Below are positions 62,055-64,000 of a DNA stretch of 64,000 nucleotides, piece after piece (position 1 is the stretch's first letter; the number at the start of each line of letters is the position of its first letter). The notes below the pieces were generated by a model. That model was not told the DNA's origin. It did not search any database and saw only the letters and a program-made list of their open reading frames with translations. Source of the stretch: Nectonema munidae (Eukaryota > Nematomorpha > Nectonematoida > Nectonematidae); NCBI GenBank assembly GCA_030549495.1, contig JAUIRK010000093.1:124001-188000 (forward strand). The letters are read 5' to 3'. Made by a program: the position numbers and the translations under genes.

Positions 62055-63200
62055 GCGTATCACCACAAATATAATTCAAAGAAGAAACGACTACTTTCAA
62101 AAATAAAGAAATATTAAAGTCTTTCCCACAGAGTGCTTGCTGATGTTGATGCAGTGTATAAAAAGAGACACTAGAATTTAGAAATCATTGAATTGACTCC
62201 TGATCTTTAACACCAGACCTTCTCTCAGTCCACATTTTTCTCTCCCACGGATGAAATACATAACATCATCTGGCAAAGTTATATTCCCTTACATGAAAAT
62301 GCCCTTTCCAATATTTTTCATGCATGCTACAAATGAATGCAAACTTTTCCGTTATCTAGCAGTCCAAATTTTTATTACAAATGAACACGAGAAGTTGTGG
62401 CTTAGTTCAAATATGGTAAATTCTGTTCCCGCGTAAATATAATTAAAGTTTTACTCAATGCGAGTATTTGATGCCAACCTCGAGCGATCCTCAAAGTGAA
62501 ACATTGAAATCGACATTGAATTCTAGGACAAAAATTATATCCACGTCCATTCTTGAGGTTCTACACTATAAATGAGTATATTCTACGATGTAAAATGGTT
62601 TAAATAGGAAATGCTTCGCAAAAAATTTAGCATAATAATAATAATAATAATATAACATATGAACAAAAAAAGTTTTAGTTCATTATGTTTGGTGTGCCTG
62701 GAGCGTATAAAAGTTTCCTTGAACGATTCTTTCCGACAAAACAAAAGCTTAGAATGTGTCAAATAAAACAAGTGTGTAAAACATTACGTGGTTTGTGAAG
62801 TTTGTTACAAGTTTGTTTGTTGAGATAAGATGGTAGAGTTTATTACCAAAGTCACCCATATAAAGTGTTATTTTAATTTTTACAAATAAAAATTTTAATA
62901 TTATAAATTTTGATAAGATAGACAACATATATATATATGGTCAAGATTTCTTGCAATTTTATTGAATATTCTTTTTATACATATACTTTTTGTCAATATA
63001 TAGATTGTTTTTTGTCAATATGTGATATTTCATCGCTGTAACAATTATCCTCTTAAATAATTTATTTTGAAATACTTTATTAAATAATTGAATGGCATGG
63101 AATTTCATAAAATTATTTTTATTCACATGCTAAACTAACTAATAACTTACCAAGAAACCAATAAAAGGGACTTTGAGGTCAAAGAGGTAAAAATATTTTA
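62055..63200. other. Spacer with one unexplained open frame
   Basis: A less AT-rich stretch at about 62130-62440 includes a 61-codon plus-strand frame (62251-62436) with no recognised match. An (AAT)n run lies near 62630-62650. Nothing else is seen. Confidence 0.35.
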
Positions 63201-63324
63201 CGGGTTAACGACCACAATCGACATATGTCGACTTTACAAAAATCGTCTGCATTTATTAATGCTTTTTAATACAAATCTTCTGCTTTATACTAGATATCGT
63301 CTGATTATTCTAGTCGTTAACGGG
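63201..63324. mobile_element. 124-bp TTAA-type MITE
   Basis: Ends CGGGTTAACGACCAC and CTAGTCGTTAACGGG are inverted, followed by TTAA at 63325-63328. The interior AAATCGTCTGCATTTA and GATATCGTCTGATTATT match 37260-37536. Target preference and ends suggest mobilisation by a piggyBac-type transposase. Confidence 0.7.
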
Positions 63325-63328
63325 TTAA

Positions 63329-63450
63329 CCCTTTGAGGACCACTGGGACACTAGTGTCCCAAAAAATGAAAATCGCCTGCTTTGAATATATAAAATTCCA
63401 TTGAAAAAGAAAGCAGACGAATCGTTTTCAAAACTTTGGTCTTCAAAGGG
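63329..63450. mobile_element. 122-bp TTAA-type MITE
   Basis: Flanked by TTAA at 63325-63328 and 63451-63454. Ends CCCTTTGAGGACCAC and TTGGTCTTCAAAGGG are inverted. It shares its left TTAA with the preceding MITE, so the two were inserted back to back at one site. Confidence 0.8.
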
Positions 63451-63454
63451 TTAA

Positions 63455-64000
63455 AGTGCTTTTATGCTTCCTAAACAATTTTTCATACAATATCAGGTTT
63501 TTCCTAGAGGTCCATTCCTTACGATTCTGTAACTACGCAACTTAATAAAGAACAAACTTTCTAAATAATAATTAACCAACTAATTAACAATCTAAATGTC
63601 TAACTCATTAACTTTTAAAATAATTTTAAATTTTGAAAATATAATAAGCAGCGAATTATTCTAATTATTTCTAAGATGGAAAATATTCTAAATAATTTTA
63701 AGTTTGATTTGATATATTTTTCTATTACAATTTCGCATAATCTTAAATCTATTGAAGAGCTCTTGGTCGAACTTATTTGGTGGACATATAAGGGTTAATC
63801 ATAAAAAATATTAAAATTAAACTTTGCAGTTATATACAAGAGATGTTAAATATCATATCTAATTAAAATAGCATTTTTAAGTTTATTTCTGTTTTGAATC
63901 AGTCTTAATTAAAAAATATTTGTGAGAAGCAATCTTCCAGAACATAGACAGAATCGAGGTAGGTATTTTAGATACAAACGTGCATTATAATATAAATCTG
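63455..64000. other. No recognisable gene
   Basis: AT-rich sequence to the window end. Nothing recognised. Confidence 0.4.

Noticed and set aside
62251-62436. 61-codon plus-strand frame considered as a host exon
   Set aside because: No recognisable domain, and no convincing splice or start context could be fixed.

Overview
The window is AT-rich animal nuclear DNA with spliced host genes and many transposable elements. Three conserved genes with GT-AG introns can be read exon by exon. Codon use, very short introns (down to about 49 bp) next to TE-swollen ones, and the mix of piggyBac, hAT, pogo and TTAA-flanked elements suggest an arthropod, possibly a copepod such as a sea louse. The species is an inference, not something the sequence proves.

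Layout: 1-4.0 kb holds hAT and piggyBac relics. 4.0-18.4 kb on the minus strand is mitochondrial aspartate aminotransferase (GOT2): nine exons covering the whole mature enzyme, with the targeting-peptide exon not found. Its introns carry tandem repeats, LINE scraps, MITEs, a SINE head and a piggyBac relic. 18.4-23.3 kb is a divergent spacer with a long hairpin and a decayed TE gene. 23.3-33.7 kb on the plus strand is PPP1R8/NIPP1, apparently complete in seven exons (364 codons), with a 3.67-kb TTAA-flanked element in intron 4. 33.7-35.9 kb is a convergent spacer. 35.9-54.5 kb on the minus strand is a CLCC1 (CLIC-like chloride channel 1) homologue in five recognised exons. 54.5-64 kb is spacer with SINEs, a third copy of the TTAA element and small MITEs.

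The most striking structures are in CLCC1. Its 14-kb intron holds a nest of transposons: a pogo/Tigger element contains a TTAA-flanked array element, which contains a hAT, which contains a piggyBac, which contains a small MITE. A shorter CLCC1 intron holds a 232-bp foldback element carrying a sense-strand match to a minimal hammerhead ribozyme. The TTAA element family (three copies) is noncoding and built from two different tandem arrays between piggyBac-like ends; I know of no described family with this structure.

The host genes are not an operon or a pathway. GOT2 acts in the mitochondrial matrix, NIPP1 in nuclear PP1 and splicing control, and CLCC1 in the ER membrane.
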